The position numbers and the translations under genes are program-made. From NCBI RefSeq assembly GCF_014773265.1, contig NZ_JACWMY010000007.1, positions 62,001 through 126,000 on the forward strand: 64,000 nucleotides of DNA. The letters run 5' to 3'. This document shows, in pieces, positions 42,901 to 50,525 of the stretch (positions are counted from its first letter, which is position 1; each line of letters opens with the position of its first letter). Below the pieces are notes generated by a model that had not been told where the DNA came from, searched no databases, and saw only the letters and a program-made list of their open reading frames with translations. Source of the stretch: Mucilaginibacter pankratovii. GTDB lineage: Bacteria; Bacteroidota; Bacteroidia; Sphingobacteriales; Sphingobacteriaceae.

Positions 42901-44652
42901 TCGTCTAATGCGGATCTTGCCGGTATCACCGTAAGTGGTGGTTCGCTTAGCCCAGCTTTTGTACCGGGTACTATTAACTACACCACCACCATTGGCAATG
43001 CAAATACCGGCATTACCGTAACGCCAAATACAAGTGATGTTACATCTACGGTTACGGTTAACGGCGCTACTGTTACACCTGGTACAGCATCGGGCACCTT
43101 ACCACTAACGGTAGGCTCCAATACCATAACCGTAGTGGTAAAGGCCCAGGATGGAACTGTTAAAACCTACACCATAGTTGCCACCCGCGAAGCATCATCC
43201 AATGCCGACCTGACCAACCTCGCGCCGGATGCAGGTACTCTATCGCCGGTGTTTGCACCAGGAACACAGGCTTACACGATATCGGTTGTTAATACGGTAA
43301 CGGGTATTAAGTTTACACCAACGGTAAGCGATGCAACGGCTACCGTTAAAATAAATGGCACAGCCGTTGCCAGCGGAACAGCATCTGCCGTTATACCTTT
43401 AGTCCTGGGCCCAAATACCATTACTACCACGGTCACTGCGCAGGATAATACCCAAAAGCAATATGTAGTAACGGTTACCCGTCAGCGCTCTTCCAATGCC
43501 GACCTCTCTAACCTCATATCTAACGCGGGTGCCTTAAGCCCGGGCTTTTCGCCGACTACGCCGGGATATTTGGTTAATGTAAGTAATACAACGCTAACCG
43601 CAACGGTAACACCAACCGTAAGCGATGCCAATGCAACTATCAAAGTGGCGGGGCAGCCACTTGCCAGCGGTACAGAATCGGCAACGATACAATTAGCGCC
43701 GGGCAATAACCCTGTAGCTGTAGAGGTAACCGCACAGGATGGTACAATTAAAACCTATACCATTACTATCCACCGTGCATTCTCCAACAATGCCAACCTG
43801 GGCGATCTGCAGTTAAGCGCGGGAACTTTATCGCCCGCGTTTGCATCCGGCACAGTAGATTACACCTCAACGGTTCCGTTTGAAATCAATCGTGTAAAAA
43901 TTACCCCATCGCTTAGCGACGGCACCGCAACGGTTACGGTAAATGGCACAACGGTGACCAACGGCTCATCATCCGGCTTTGTAGACCTTGCGGTAGGGCA
44001 AAACACTATCACCGTAGTGGTAACTGCGGCAGATGGTACATCATCCCAAACCTATACCGTAGTGGTAACCCGCGAGGTGCAGCCTCCATCGGCAGATGCC
44101 AGCCTGTCCTCGTTGGCGTTAACACAAGGCGAGCTAAACCCTGCGTTTAACCGTACCACCTACTCGTACGCTGCAACAGTACAAAGCAGCGTTACCAAAA
44201 CCAACGTAATAGCTATATCAAGCGAGGCTAACGCCAAGATCACTATAAACGGTGTGCCGGTTGCCAGCGGCGCATCATCCGGTGATATTTTACTGTCCGA
44301 TGGCGCTAACCAAATATTTGTTGTGGTAACTGCTGAAGATGGCACAAATGTAAAACGCTATACCATTGTGGTTACAAGGGCGTCGTTTAGCGCGGTACTG
44401 CCAAATGTATTTACACCTAACGGCGATGGTTATAATGATACCTGGGTGCTTGCCAATATCAACCTGTACCCCAACTGTACGGTTAAAATATTCAACCGCG
44501 GCGGGCAGCAGGTGTTTAATTCTGTAGGCTACGGTATTGCATGGGATGGTACCTTCAACGGCAAGCTTTTAGCTCCGGATACCTATTACTATATCATCGA
44601 TCTGAAACACGGCCAGGGCGTACGCTCGGGCTCAGTAACAATAATCAGGTAA
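33940..44652 (+). CDS. Giant secreted NHL / cadherin-like repeat protein, type IX secretion
   Basis: A 3570-residue protein. The signal peptide (KKLLLFGFLLIIAAAGFAQ) sets the start at ATG 33940. Order of parts: a first NHL-repeat block (about residues 50-365; for example NIYVADYGNNAIRKITPAG), a putative-Ig segment, one cadherin-like beta-sandwich (about 425-525), a second NHL block (about 545-865), a second putative-Ig segment, 26 tandem cadherin-like repeats of about 98 residues (about 918-3483), and a C-terminal domain (FTPNGDGYNDTWVL, then VKIFNRGGQQVF and WDGTFNGKLLAPDTYYYIID) of the gliding-motility/type IX sorting class, type B. It should be secreted and anchored at the surface as an adhesin or a scaffold. 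The ligand is unknown. Confidence 0.92.
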   Translation: MKKLLLFGFLLIIAAAGFAQAPDISYPSPQVFVLGKAITNLAPTNSGGAVPNTAYSEVTTLAGNGTAGFVDNTGLAARFDSPYAIASDASGNIYVADYGNNAIRKITPAGVVTTVPTSGLSSPAGIAVDAAGNIYIADTGNQLIKMVTPAGVVTIIAGNGSPGAVNGPALTASFSNPQDVAVDLLGNIYVADFNNNQIRKISAGVVSVLAGSGSSGLANGAPATARFKNPFGVAVDAAGNVYVADFNNSAIRKVTPGGVVSTLAGNGTAGFANANGTAARFSNPGDIAVDANGNVYVTDSYNSLVRKITPAGNVTTFAGNNGNFDRVDGIGTNAVFGFPLGITIDPAGNLYTSDNGTHAIRKAITKGYYIDKILPAGLVFDPTTGIISGTPTAVTAAANYTISAYNDAGSSSKTISIAVRLPSTDATLSGLTASVGGINPAFVATGKRYVINVANSESGTTVTPVLINPQASLTVNGVSLASGAASNTIPLNLGNNDITIKVTAEDGLTVGNYLVSVVRAKVAIAGPVISYNTTNNFPVNVTIPNLAPTNTGGAVPAISYGQVTTFATGFSAPWGITTDVAGNVYVADGTKQIRKITPAGAVSVFVTAAANLKNVTGLGSDAQGNIYAAESGNNKIRIISPTGTLGTVAGYAGNYGNLNGADADAEFATPAGVAVDGLSNLYIADQDNKLIRKRTLDGQVTTLAGTGATGSVNGPGSSATFTVPIGIASDFDGNVFVADLLGQVIRKITPAGQVSTFAGRGTAGEIDGTGTAAAFDSPAAVAVDPIGTIYVADAANSKIRRITPSGEVTIFAGDGQYRLLNGNGMLSSFSYPLGVAADQNGHLFVADYGNNAVRKIETLGYGIYPHDFLPAGLVFDNKTGIISGKPTTVTPSRSYKITAYNLGGSSVSNITIRIINITNEARLSNITLNPGTLSPAFASATTTYSASVTKTSIIITPTAMEPAANIKINGVAVVSGAASAPVPLVLGANAISIVVTATDGVTQKTYTLNVTRAPAPPNADLSGLTVSAGTLSPAFTSGTVNYTTAVSNATASFIITPTSPNSLATIQVNGAAVASGAASTAIPLTVGLNTITTIVTDENGNNKTYTIQVTRAASVNADLASLGLSDGTLTPVFNAATLTYTAAVANTVTGIAITPATADATATIKVNGVTVANGVTSATIPLNVGANVITTVVTAQDGVTLKTYTLNVNRAASTNADLSALALSQGTLSPAFGAGILVYSASVTNSVTSITVTPTTSDVSATIQVNGVAVSSGSASAAILLNAGLNVVTTVVTAGDGATTKTYTTNITRVASNNSNLAGLSLSAGTLSPAFDPATISYTSLVGVATTSITITPTQADAGASIKVNGVTVVSGTPSANIPLNMGANVITTVVTAEDGTTKTYTTTVTRASSTNADLSALSISAGTLSPAFASGTTVYTAAVNNTTTGITLTPTSADANSVIKVNNTVVATGTSSLLVPLVVGNNNITVQLTAEDGVTINTYTITVTRAPSAVSSLAALATSAGPISPVFDPATLTYAVSVANGVASATITPTTTDANATVKVNGVTVASGSASTSIPLNIGLNAVVTTVTAEDGITVTSYTANITRAPSANADLASLTLSSAIINPAFASGTLSYTAAVSNATTSTTLTPTVSDATASITVNGVAVTSGSASVPINLSVGLNTITTVVTAQDGVTTKTYTVDITRAASSDADLSGLTLSAGTLSPAFTAANANYTVTVTSLNSITVTPVQNDVNASITVNGTAVTSGTASQPIPLTVGGNPINILVTAADGTTKNYLVTVNRAASGDAFLTNLVPGTGTLSPVFASGTVAYTVPVGNAVTTINFTPTLSDANATVQVNGIAVVNSTASQNIPLAVGANAVTVTVTAENGTPKNYTVSVVRAGSADATLSNLTVNGATIAPVFASGTITYTASVSNTITSVTLTPVVNEPNATVTVNGSAVASGSASGTIPLVVGANTITTVITAQDGSTTKTYTVTVNRALSSNADLANLTASSGTLSPTFASAVVDYTVHVGNTTTGISVTPTRSDAGAVIRVNGTIVSSGSASGTVPLVVGDNAITVQVTAADATVKTYTVTVNRAMPAASTDANLASLAVSTGTLTPAFAQATPAYTVSVPNTTTGISVTPTSTESHATITVNGTTVASGTASGAINLNGGANIITTIITAEDGTTIKTYTITVNRALSTNANLANITLSAGTLNPVFVAGTINYTAAVSNAINTIQLTPTTEVASATIKVNGVTVASGAASAAIPLNIGPNAITTIVTAETGVTKTYTVTVTRAASPNADLANLTLNTGTLNPVFAAGTTTYTAAAGNAVNTIRLTPTVAEVNATVKVNGVTVASGSASAALPLVVGPNVITTVVTAQDGTPKTYTVTVTRAQSPNANLANLTLSTATLNPVFAAGTISYTAAVSNAITTIKVTPTVADAMATVQVDGLTVASGTASTDINLAVGSNVITTLVTAEDGTTKTYIVTVDRAKSPNANLANLSLSAGTLNPVFAAGTVGYTASVSNATAGIAVTATVSEPNATLQINGAAVASGSPSASIPLLVGPNVITTLVTAQDGTTKTYTITVTRAPSPDATLSNIVLSDGTLSPGFAAATTSYTASVANAITSVTLTPTVNEPNATVKVNGVTVASGAASGPIALVVGPNVITTTVTAQDGVSTQVYTTTITRAPSSNAFLTALGVSTGNYSPGFGTNIFDYTMLVTNNVTSLSLTPVLADNTATITVNGVASASGAASAPVVLAVGNNFIKTVVTAQDGVTVKTYTVIVNRALSSENDLSDLAISAGTLTPAFQSGINDYTASVSNATTSLTVKPTVADATATVKVNNVAVASGTSSAPISLVVGTNTISAIVTAQNGVTNTYTIVVTRAASANADLSNLTANTGALSPAFASNTVSYTGATVNNTISTIKLTPTTSDATATITVNGITVTSGTASPDIPLNVGPNAIPVTVKAQAGNTKTYTVTISRAPSSNADLAGITVSGGSLSPAFVPGTINYTTTIGNANTGITVTPNTSDVTSTVTVNGATVTPGTASGTLPLTVGSNTITVVVKAQDGTVKTYTIVATREASSNADLTNLAPDAGTLSPVFAPGTQAYTISVVNTVTGIKFTPTVSDATATVKINGTAVASGTASAVIPLVLGPNTITTTVTAQDNTQKQYVVTVTRQRSSNADLSNLISNAGALSPGFSPTTPGYLVNVSNTTLTATVTPTVSDANATIKVAGQPLASGTESATIQLAPGNNPVAVEVTAQDGTIKTYTITIHRAFSNNANLGDLQLSAGTLSPAFASGTVDYTSTVPFEINRVKITPSLSDGTATVTVNGTTVTNGSSSGFVDLAVGQNTITVVVTAADGTSSQTYTVVVTREVQPPSADASLSSLALTQGELNPAFNRTTYSYAATVQSSVTKTNVIAISSEANAKITINGVPVASGASSGDILLSDGANQIFVVVTAEDGTNVKRYTIVVTRASFSAVLPNVFTPNGDGYNDTWVLANINLYPNCTVKIFNRGGQQVFNSVGYGIAWDGTFNGKLLAPDTYYYIIDLKHGQGVRSGSVTIIR
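36691..44388 (+). repeat. 26 tandem cadherin-like repeats, about 296 bases each
   Basis: Each unit begins NADLSxLxLSxGTLSPxF and contains VNGxxVASGxAS, PLxVGxNxITxxVTAQDG and KTYTVTVTRA. One more unit lies apart between the NHL blocks. Units 14-17 (40546-41721) share the variant TLNPVFAAGT and are the most alike, which points to the latest amplification. The rest differ at many silent and coding positions, so the array is old and not prone to assembly collapse over short reads, except perhaps in units 14-17. Confidence 0.9.
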
Positions 44653-44673
44653 AATTTACATCATAGCATTGGC

Positions 44674-44706
44674 AAAGGCTCCGGATCATCCCCCCGGGGC
44701 CTTTTT
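44674..44706 (+). terminator. Terminator of the giant protein gene
   Basis: AAAGGCTCCGG and CCGGGGCCTTT pair over 11 bases (one G-T) with a 9-base loop, followed by TTT; 21 bases after the stop codon. Confidence 0.8.
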
Positions 44707-44790
44707 TATTTAACGTTAACTAAACCCGATAAAATAAATTGCTGTTGATACTGATTTAATATATAGCGCTTATTTTTACTAAAAAAACAA

Positions 44791-45639
44791 ATGAGCAACC
44801 GCAGGGAATTTATCGGCACAAGTTTAACCGCTATAGCCGGGCTAACGCTTTTACCGGCAATAAATAGTTTTGCAAACCCGGGCAGCCAATATAAAAGTGG
44901 CAGCGTTGCCAAGCCAAAATTGCGGTTTGCTATTGCATCTGATATCCATTACGCGCAGCCGGGCACCCCCTTTGAAGAGAACACCGCCAACCTGATTAAA
45001 TGGCTTAACGACGACCACGCCAAAAACCACCTGGATATGGTGATCGTAAACGGCGATCTGGTGCATAACCGGCCCGATCTGCTTCCCGAGATAAAAACTA
45101 AATACCTGGATAAGCTGAATGTGCCCTACCATACCATCCCCGGCAATCACGATTTTGCGGATGCCGCCGTATGGAAGAAAGTGTTTAGCTACGAGGATAA
45201 CTACACCGTGGAGCATGGTGACATAGCCTTTGTTTTAGCAAACACTGCGGATATAAAGGGTGGCTATGTTTGCCCCAACAATAGCTTTATAAAAGCATCG
45301 CTGGATAAATTTACCGGTAAAAAGGTGGTTTTTGTGATTTTGCATATCCCGCCGATAAAATGGATCAAGGGCGAGGGCTTCCTGGATTGCCCCGAAACGC
45401 TGGATATGCTGCATAGCTACCCGAATGTAAAAGCCGCGTTCCACGGCCACGATCATGCGCTCGACGGGGTGAGATATACTGGTAACAGGTTCCCGCATTT
45501 TTTCGATTCGCACATCGGCGGCGACTGGGGTACCGCCTACAAAGGTTATCGTATTGTGGAGATAGATGACGACTATAAAATATATACCTACCAGGTAAAT
45601 GCCAGCCAAAACCCTGTGTTGAACAGCAATAAGCTATAG
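44791..45639 (+). CDS. Exported calcineurin-like metallophosphoesterase
   Basis: The 282-residue enzyme has an N-terminal Tat-type signal (NRREFIGTSLTAIAGLTLLP) and the five metallophosphoesterase motifs in order: ASDIHY, VNGDLVHN, IPGNHDF, ILHIPP and FHGHDHA. The metal-binding Asp, Asn and His residues are all present. It should hydrolyse phosphate esters in the periplasm; the substrate is unknown. It stands alone between the giant protein and the convergent arabinose operon. Confidence 0.88.
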   Translation: MSNRREFIGTSLTAIAGLTLLPAINSFANPGSQYKSGSVAKPKLRFAIASDIHYAQPGTPFEENTANLIKWLNDDHAKNHLDMVIVNGDLVHNRPDLLPEIKTKYLDKLNVPYHTIPGNHDFADAAVWKKVFSYEDNYTVEHGDIAFVLANTADIKGGYVCPNNSFIKASLDKFTGKKVVFVILHIPPIKWIKGEGFLDCPETLDMLHSYPNVKAAFHGHDHALDGVRYTGNRFPHFFDSHIGGDWGTAYKGYRIVEIDDDYKIYTYQVNASQNPVLNSNKL

Positions 45640-45707
45640 CATTTTTTGGGAGGTGTCTTCAGAGAGAGCCTTCGGAACGTGATGCGGAAAGACCGGCCTA
45701 AAATAAT

Positions 45708-45740
45708 AAAGGCTGCCGGGCGGGAGCCCGGTCAGCCTTT
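45708..45740 (-). terminator. Terminator of the arabinose operon
   Basis: AAAGGCTG-CCGGGC pairs with GCCCGG-TCAGCCTTT around a short loop, with a single bulged base. It lies 40 bases beyond the symporter stop on the minus strand and can also end the metallophosphoesterase transcript. Confidence 0.8.
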
Positions 45741-45780
45741 GGTATTGCCAATATAAACAAGGAAGGACGTTATTAAAACC

Positions 45781-47487
45781 TTACCAGAACCTCACATAAA
45801 GCGCGGTTAACAACAGTAGGGTTACAATGATAAGCGCAAGTGTGGTCTTGTCCACTTTAAACATGCTCCTATCAATATCAAAAGCTTTAGGGTTAATTTT
45901 CGGCCCTGCAAAGCTTATAGCCACCATCACGATGATGGTGAACAAAAACGACAGCCCCATACAAATGAGGAACGGAATTTCCCAGGTGCCGTTTGCCCTC
46001 GGGAACGCGGTGTACAGGAATGTTTCGTGCCCGAATAATTCCGGTGCATAGTTGTTAAACAGTACCGACATTGCGAAACTTGTTAATATACCGGCTATCG
46101 CAGCAGCACCCGTAGTACGTTTCCAGAAGAAACCTAAAATGAATACGGCGAAGATACCCGGACTAATAAAGCCGGTATATTTTTGGATAAACGTGAAGCC
46201 TCCCTCGCCGCTGATACCCAAAAGATCTTTCCAGGTAAGGGCGATGGAAAGTACCATGGCACCCAAAATAACCCAGCGGCCAACGTTCACCATTTTGTGT
46301 TCGCTGGCATTTTTGTCCATGTGTTTTTTGTAGATATCCAGCGTAAATATGGTAGAGATACTGTTTGCTTTACCCGCCAGTGATGCCACAATAGCAGCTG
46401 TAAGTGCCGCTACCGAAAGCCCTTTTAAACCGGTTGGCAAAAAGCCAAGCACGGCAGAATAAGCATTATCGGAATTGAATTTACCGCCCGACATCATCTC
46501 CTGCTGCAAAGCACCATTTTTGTGAAGCACATACGCAGCTATACCAGGCAGTACCACAATGATTGGCATCGCCAGTTTCATTAAACCGGCAAACAGGATG
46601 CCTGTACGCGCGGTTTTAAGGTCGGCACCAAGAGCACGCTGGGTAATGTATTGGTTACAGCCCCAATAATTAAGGTTAACTATCCATTGCCCTGCAAAAT
46701 ACATGGCAATGCCCGGCAGTGTGAGGTATTTGTCGATATCGGCCTGCGGTGCACCCGGTTTTGGTTTGGCTAATATCATTTTAAAGTGTTCCGGCGCATC
46801 CTTCAGCATGGCGTTGAAACCTGCTATAGCGTCTTTGCCGTAACCAAACTTTTCGCTTACTAAGGTAAGGGCGATATAGGTAGTAGCAAGGCCGCCAATT
46901 ACCAATACCAAAACCTGTATCACATCTGTAAAGCCGATCACCTTCATACCACCCAGTGTGATAAACAAAGCAAACACAGCCAGCGCGATGATGATAATGT
47001 GCATACTGCTTGTATCTCCGCCGATAAGGTTATTTAGTGCCAGCGCGCCAAGGTAAAGGATGGACGTTAAGTTAACGAATACATACATAAACAGCCAGAT
47101 GATGGCCATGATAAAACTCATGGATTCGTTATACCGCTTATGGAGGAACTGCGGCATGGTGAAGATCTTATTTTTAAGATACACCGGCACAAACCACACG
47201 GCAACAATAATGAGCGCTATGGCGGCTACCCATTCGTAGGCGGCCACAGCCAAACCTACCGCGAACCCCGTACCGCTGGCCCCGATGAACTGCTCGGCAG
47301 AAATGTTGGATGCGATAAGCGAGGCACCAATGGCCCACCAGGTAAGCGAGCCTTCGGCAAGGAAGAAATCTTTACTGTCTGATACGCCTTTTACTTTTTT
47401 GCGGCTGTAAACCCAGTAGCCATAGCTGGATACTATAATAAAATAGACAACGAAGATGACGTAATCTATAGTAGTGAACTTATTCAT
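45781..47487 (-). CDS. Sodium/sugar symporter (SSS family), probable L-arabinose importer
   Basis: A 568-residue inner-membrane transporter with 13-14 helices and SSS features: WWAIGASLIASNISAEQFIG near the start, GGMKVIGFTDVIQVLVLVIG, and NYWGCNQYITQRALGA in the middle. The SSS family brings in sugars with Na+. As the last gene of the araB-araD-glycosidase-araA set it most likely imports L-arabinose, like AraT of Bacteroidota. A strong hairpin lies between it and araA and may set its expression level. Its closest relatives also include galactose and xylose carriers, so specificity is inferred. Confidence 0.88.
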   Translation of the reverse strand: MNKFTTIDYVIFVVYFIIVSSYGYWVYSRKKVKGVSDSKDFFLAEGSLTWWAIGASLIASNISAEQFIGASGTGFAVGLAVAAYEWVAAIALIIVAVWFVPVYLKNKIFTMPQFLHKRYNESMSFIMAIIWLFMYVFVNLTSILYLGALALNNLIGGDTSSMHIIIIALAVFALFITLGGMKVIGFTDVIQVLVLVIGGLATTYIALTLVSEKFGYGKDAIAGFNAMLKDAPEHFKMILAKPKPGAPQADIDKYLTLPGIAMYFAGQWIVNLNYWGCNQYITQRALGADLKTARTGILFAGLMKLAMPIIVVLPGIAAYVLHKNGALQQEMMSGGKFNSDNAYSAVLGFLPTGLKGLSVAALTAAIVASLAGKANSISTIFTLDIYKKHMDKNASEHKMVNVGRWVILGAMVLSIALTWKDLLGISGEGGFTFIQKYTGFISPGIFAVFILGFFWKRTTGAAAIAGILTSFAMSVLFNNYAPELFGHETFLYTAFPRANGTWEIPFLICMGLSFLFTIIVMVAISFAGPKINPKAFDIDRSMFKVDKTTLALIIVTLLLLTALYVRFW

Positions 47488-47521
47488 TTAATATGGTTTA
47501 ATTTAATTGGTTTTAATGTAA

Positions 47522-47552
47522 GCAGGCAGCCATTCCCATCCGGGCTGCCTGC
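47522..47552. promoter_or_regulatory. Intercistronic hairpin between araA and the symporter gene
   Basis: GCAGGCAGCC and GGCTGCCTGC form a perfect 10-base stem with an 11-base loop in the 74-base gap. No T-run follows on the minus strand, so it is not a standard terminator. It could protect the araA message from 3' decay or attenuate the symporter. Confidence 0.55.
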
Positions 47553-47561
47553 ATTTTAATG

Positions 47562-49052
47562 TTAACGGTATGCTACCTCGTTCCAGCGTAATTCGTTACG
47601 GAACTGCGCAATGTTGGTGTCCTTACCGATGCGCAAAAACTCGATGCCGGCCATGTCTGCAAAATCCTGCAGGTGCTCGGCGGTTAAATTCTGGCTGTAG
47701 GCGGTATGGTGTGCGCCACCTGCGTAGATCCATGCTGCGCAGCCTGTTTTCATATCAGGCAGTGGTTTCCATAGCACGCGTGCTACAGGCAGGTTTGGCA
47801 GATCATTTTGCGGCTCCACGGCTTCCACCTCGTTTATCAGCAAACGGAAACGGTTACCCATGTCAATCAGCGAAGCATTTAGTGCATTGCCGCCAGCTAC
47901 ATTGAATACTAAACGAGCTGGATCCGCTTTGCCGCCGATGCCAAGTGGATGCACTTCTAACGATGGCTTGCCATTAGCTAACGACGAGTCTATCTCCAGC
48001 ATGTGCGAGCCCAAAACCAGTTCGTTGCTTGGATCGAAGTGGTAGGTATAATCTTCCATAAAGGCGTTGCCACCTGCAAGGCCGCTGCCCATTACTTTAA
48101 ATGCACGCACTAAAGCGGCGGTTTTCCAATCGCCTTCGCCTGCAAAGCCATAACCTGCTTCCATTAAACGCTGCGATGCAATGCCCGGTAATTGTACCAT
48201 GCCATGCAGGTCTTCAAACGTATCGCTGAAGCCTTTAAAGCCGCCATCTTCCAGGAATTTTTTTAATCCAAGCTCAATTTTAGCTGCCTCGTAAACAGAT
48301 GAATATCCTTCGCCGCCTTTTGCAAGCGAGGCATCCATGGTATAAGTTGCTTCGTACAGATCGGTAAGTGCAGTAACCTCGGCCTCAGTGATACTATCTA
48401 TCACGGCAACCAGGTCGCCTATGCCATAGGTATTTACCGAGAAACCAAACTTGGTTTCGGCTTCTACTTTATCGCCATCGGTTACGGCCACAAAACGCAT
48501 GTTATCGCCAAAGCGGGCAAATTTTGCGCCCTGCCAGTCGTACCAGCCTGCGGCGGCACGTGCCCAGGCATCTATCTGACCTAAAACTTCGGTATCCTGC
48601 CAGTGGCCAACCACTACTTTGCGGTTTTTGCGCAGGCGCGATACCATAAAGCCAAACTCACGGTCGCCGTGGGCGCTTTGGTTCAGGTTCATAAAATCCA
48701 TATCAATACTGCTCCATGGGATATCGCGGTTGTATTGCGTATGCAGGTGCAGCATTGGTTTTTGCAGGATGTTCAACCCGCGGATCCACATTTTGGCAGG
48801 GGAGAAGGTGTGCATCCAGGTGATGATACCGATACAGTTTGGCGCAACATTGGCCTCCTGCAAGGTTTGGTAGATCTCCTCGGTGCTTTTTACCACGGGT
48901 TTGTAAACCACGCGTACAGGCATTTGCCCCGCGCTGTTTAAGCCCTCAGCTATATGCTTGGAGTGCTCGGCTACCTGCCTCAAGGTTTCTTCTCCATATA
49001 AATTCTGGCTGCCGGTAATAAACCAAACTTCAAATGTTTTTAGATCGATCAT
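47562..49052 (-). CDS. araA: L-arabinose isomerase
   Basis: A 496-residue cytoplasmic enzyme converting L-arabinose to L-ribulose. Family matches cover the length: [20 protein letters not shown] at the N-terminus, [46 protein letters not shown] and the C-terminal [17 protein letters not shown]. The Glu and His metal ligands expected in these stretches are present, and the length is that of other AraA. It sits in the operon after the GH27 gene, with 52 bases between. Confidence 0.96.
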   Translation of the reverse strand: MIDLKTFEVWFITGSQNLYGEETLRQVAEHSKHIAEGLNSAGQMPVRVVYKPVVKSTEEIYQTLQEANVAPNCIGIITWMHTFSPAKMWIRGLNILQKPMLHLHTQYNRDIPWSSIDMDFMNLNQSAHGDREFGFMVSRLRKNRKVVVGHWQDTEVLGQIDAWARAAAGWYDWQGAKFARFGDNMRFVAVTDGDKVEAETKFGFSVNTYGIGDLVAVIDSITEAEVTALTDLYEATYTMDASLAKGGEGYSSVYEAAKIELGLKKFLEDGGFKGFSDTFEDLHGMVQLPGIASQRLMEAGYGFAGEGDWKTAALVRAFKVMGSGLAGGNAFMEDYTYHFDPSNELVLGSHMLEIDSSLANGKPSLEVHPLGIGGKADPARLVFNVAGGNALNASLIDMGNRFRLLINEVEAVEPQNDLPNLPVARVLWKPLPDMKTGCAAWIYAGGAHHTAYSQNLTAEHLQDFADMAGIEFLRIGKDTNIAQFRNELRWNEVAYR

Positions 49053-49104
49053 TGTATATAATTAGTGATTGAGTGAATTAGCGAATGAGTGATTTTTGTA
49101 TTGT

Positions 49105-50469
49105 TTATTTTATGGGTGATATCCTGAGCAACGCTGCACCGTGCAGGTTGATGTTTTGCTGATAGGCTTTCTTAAACTGGCTCAGGTCCTGCTTCTTCCA
49201 AAGGTCGCGCACTTTTACTTTGCCTTTAATACCGATGGCCGCCAGATCTACCGCCACGCTTTTATTGGCATCGCCAATATTGAACAGCGCCACGTACAGA
49301 TCTTTACTGCCCTGTACCTGTGAGTACCAAACCATCGCCCCATCTTTTTTGTAAAGCTGTTTAGGGTTTTCGCCATGTTGATTAGCAGCCAGCACCTCGG
49401 CGTTGGTAAATAATTTCAGTTCCAGGTCGCGGTTCTCGGGCATGTTACCACCTATCATAAGGGGCGAGCGGTAAATGCTCCAGAAGGTCATGTGGGTGTA
49501 TTGCTCGTCTTCGGTAAAGCGGCTGTAACGCTCTTGACCAACCGGACCGCGTTTAGAAAGCTTACCTATCTGGATCATGTCCGCATCGGGCCAGTGGCCG
49601 GGGCCGCCTACGCCTTCCCAGTTTTTGGCGTAATCAAACATGTGCAATATCTCTTTCCAGTTATCCCAAAAATCATCGGCCATGCGCCACATATTGGCGT
49701 ATTGGGTGGCGTGGGCAGCCTGGGCAACCGGCGTTTCGCCCGGCGAGAGGCTCAGTACCATCGGCCTGCCACAGTTTTCAATGGCCTTTTTGTAACCTTC
49801 TACTTCGGCGTTACTGTATGGGCGCGATAGATCATCAACCTTAATAAAATCTACGTCCCAGCTGGCGTATAATTCTAATATCGAATTCAGGTACTCCTGT
49901 GCGCCGGGTTTGCTCATGTTGAGGCCATACATATGGTTCATCCAGGGGCATTTGGAGTTGGTATCGGCAACCATATCCGCAGTAATGCCATTGGTGCCTT
50001 TTATGGGCGATTTACTCCAAACCGCCTGCCGCGGGATGCCGCGCATTACGTGGATACCAAATTTCAGACCCTTACTGTGCACATAATCCGACAATGATTT
50101 AAAACCCTTACCATCGAGTGCCGAAGGAAATTTATTAGGCTGAGGCATCAAGCGGCCCCATTTATCCATGGTGAGCCATGGCACATACGAGCCATCTCCC
50201 AAACGCATCTGGAAGGGGTTGCCTATGTTGCTACCCGGCGGGTTATCATAGCTCCATAAAAAATCAACCACGATGTATTCCCAACCGTAAGGTTTCAACT
50301 TTTCGGCCATATAATCGGTATTGGCCTTTACTTCGTCCTCGTGCACGGCCGAGCCAAAACAGTTGTAGCTATTCCAGCCCATTGGCGGGGTAGCGGCCAC
50401 TTTATTTTGTGCCGATGCGCTGATGCCGATAAAGGCGCTTACAATAACAATCAGGTAACGTAATTTCAT
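49105..50469 (-). CDS. Secreted GH27 glycosidase (alpha-galactosidase / beta-L-arabinopyranosidase type)
   Basis: A 454-residue exported enzyme: signal peptide (KLRYLIVIVSAFIGISASAQ), then TPPMGWNSYNCFG typical of GH27. The nucleophile is the first Asp of FIKVDDL (about residue 210) and the acid/base is in WRMADDFWDNW. A C-terminal beta domain follows. The usual DDxW motif that contacts galactose is replaced by VDFLW, so the pocket differs from classical alpha-galactosidases. D-galactose and L-arabinopyranose differ only in C6, and the gene lies inside the ara operon, so release of L-arabinose is a strong alternative. Confidence 0.85.
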   Translation of the reverse strand: MKLRYLIVIVSAFIGISASAQNKVAATPPMGWNSYNCFGSAVHEDEVKANTDYMAEKLKPYGWEYIVVDFLWSYDNPPGSNIGNPFQMRLGDGSYVPWLTMDKWGRLMPQPNKFPSALDGKGFKSLSDYVHSKGLKFGIHVMRGIPRQAVWSKSPIKGTNGITADMVADTNSKCPWMNHMYGLNMSKPGAQEYLNSILELYASWDVDFIKVDDLSRPYSNAEVEGYKKAIENCGRPMVLSLSPGETPVAQAAHATQYANMWRMADDFWDNWKEILHMFDYAKNWEGVGGPGHWPDADMIQIGKLSKRGPVGQERYSRFTEDEQYTHMTFWSIYRSPLMIGGNMPENRDLELKLFTNAEVLAANQHGENPKQLYKKDGAMVWYSQVQGSKDLYVALFNIGDANKSVAVDLAAIGIKGKVKVRDLWKKQDLSQFKKAYQQNINLHGAALLRISPIK

Positions 50470-50525
50470 TTTTATGGCTGCGTGTTCTTCTTTTAACTAA
50501 CCTCTAATCTTAAATCTCCAACCTC

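Noticed and set aside
34341..44345. Many minus-strand frames of 60-140 codons opposite the giant repeat gene
   Set aside because: They repeat with the 296-base period and are the reverse reading of the Val/Thr/Ala-rich units.
36691..44388. Regularly repeated DNA that might suggest a CRISPR array or satellite
   Set aside because: The period is about 296 bases, the frame is open throughout and units are degenerate protein repeats without spacers.
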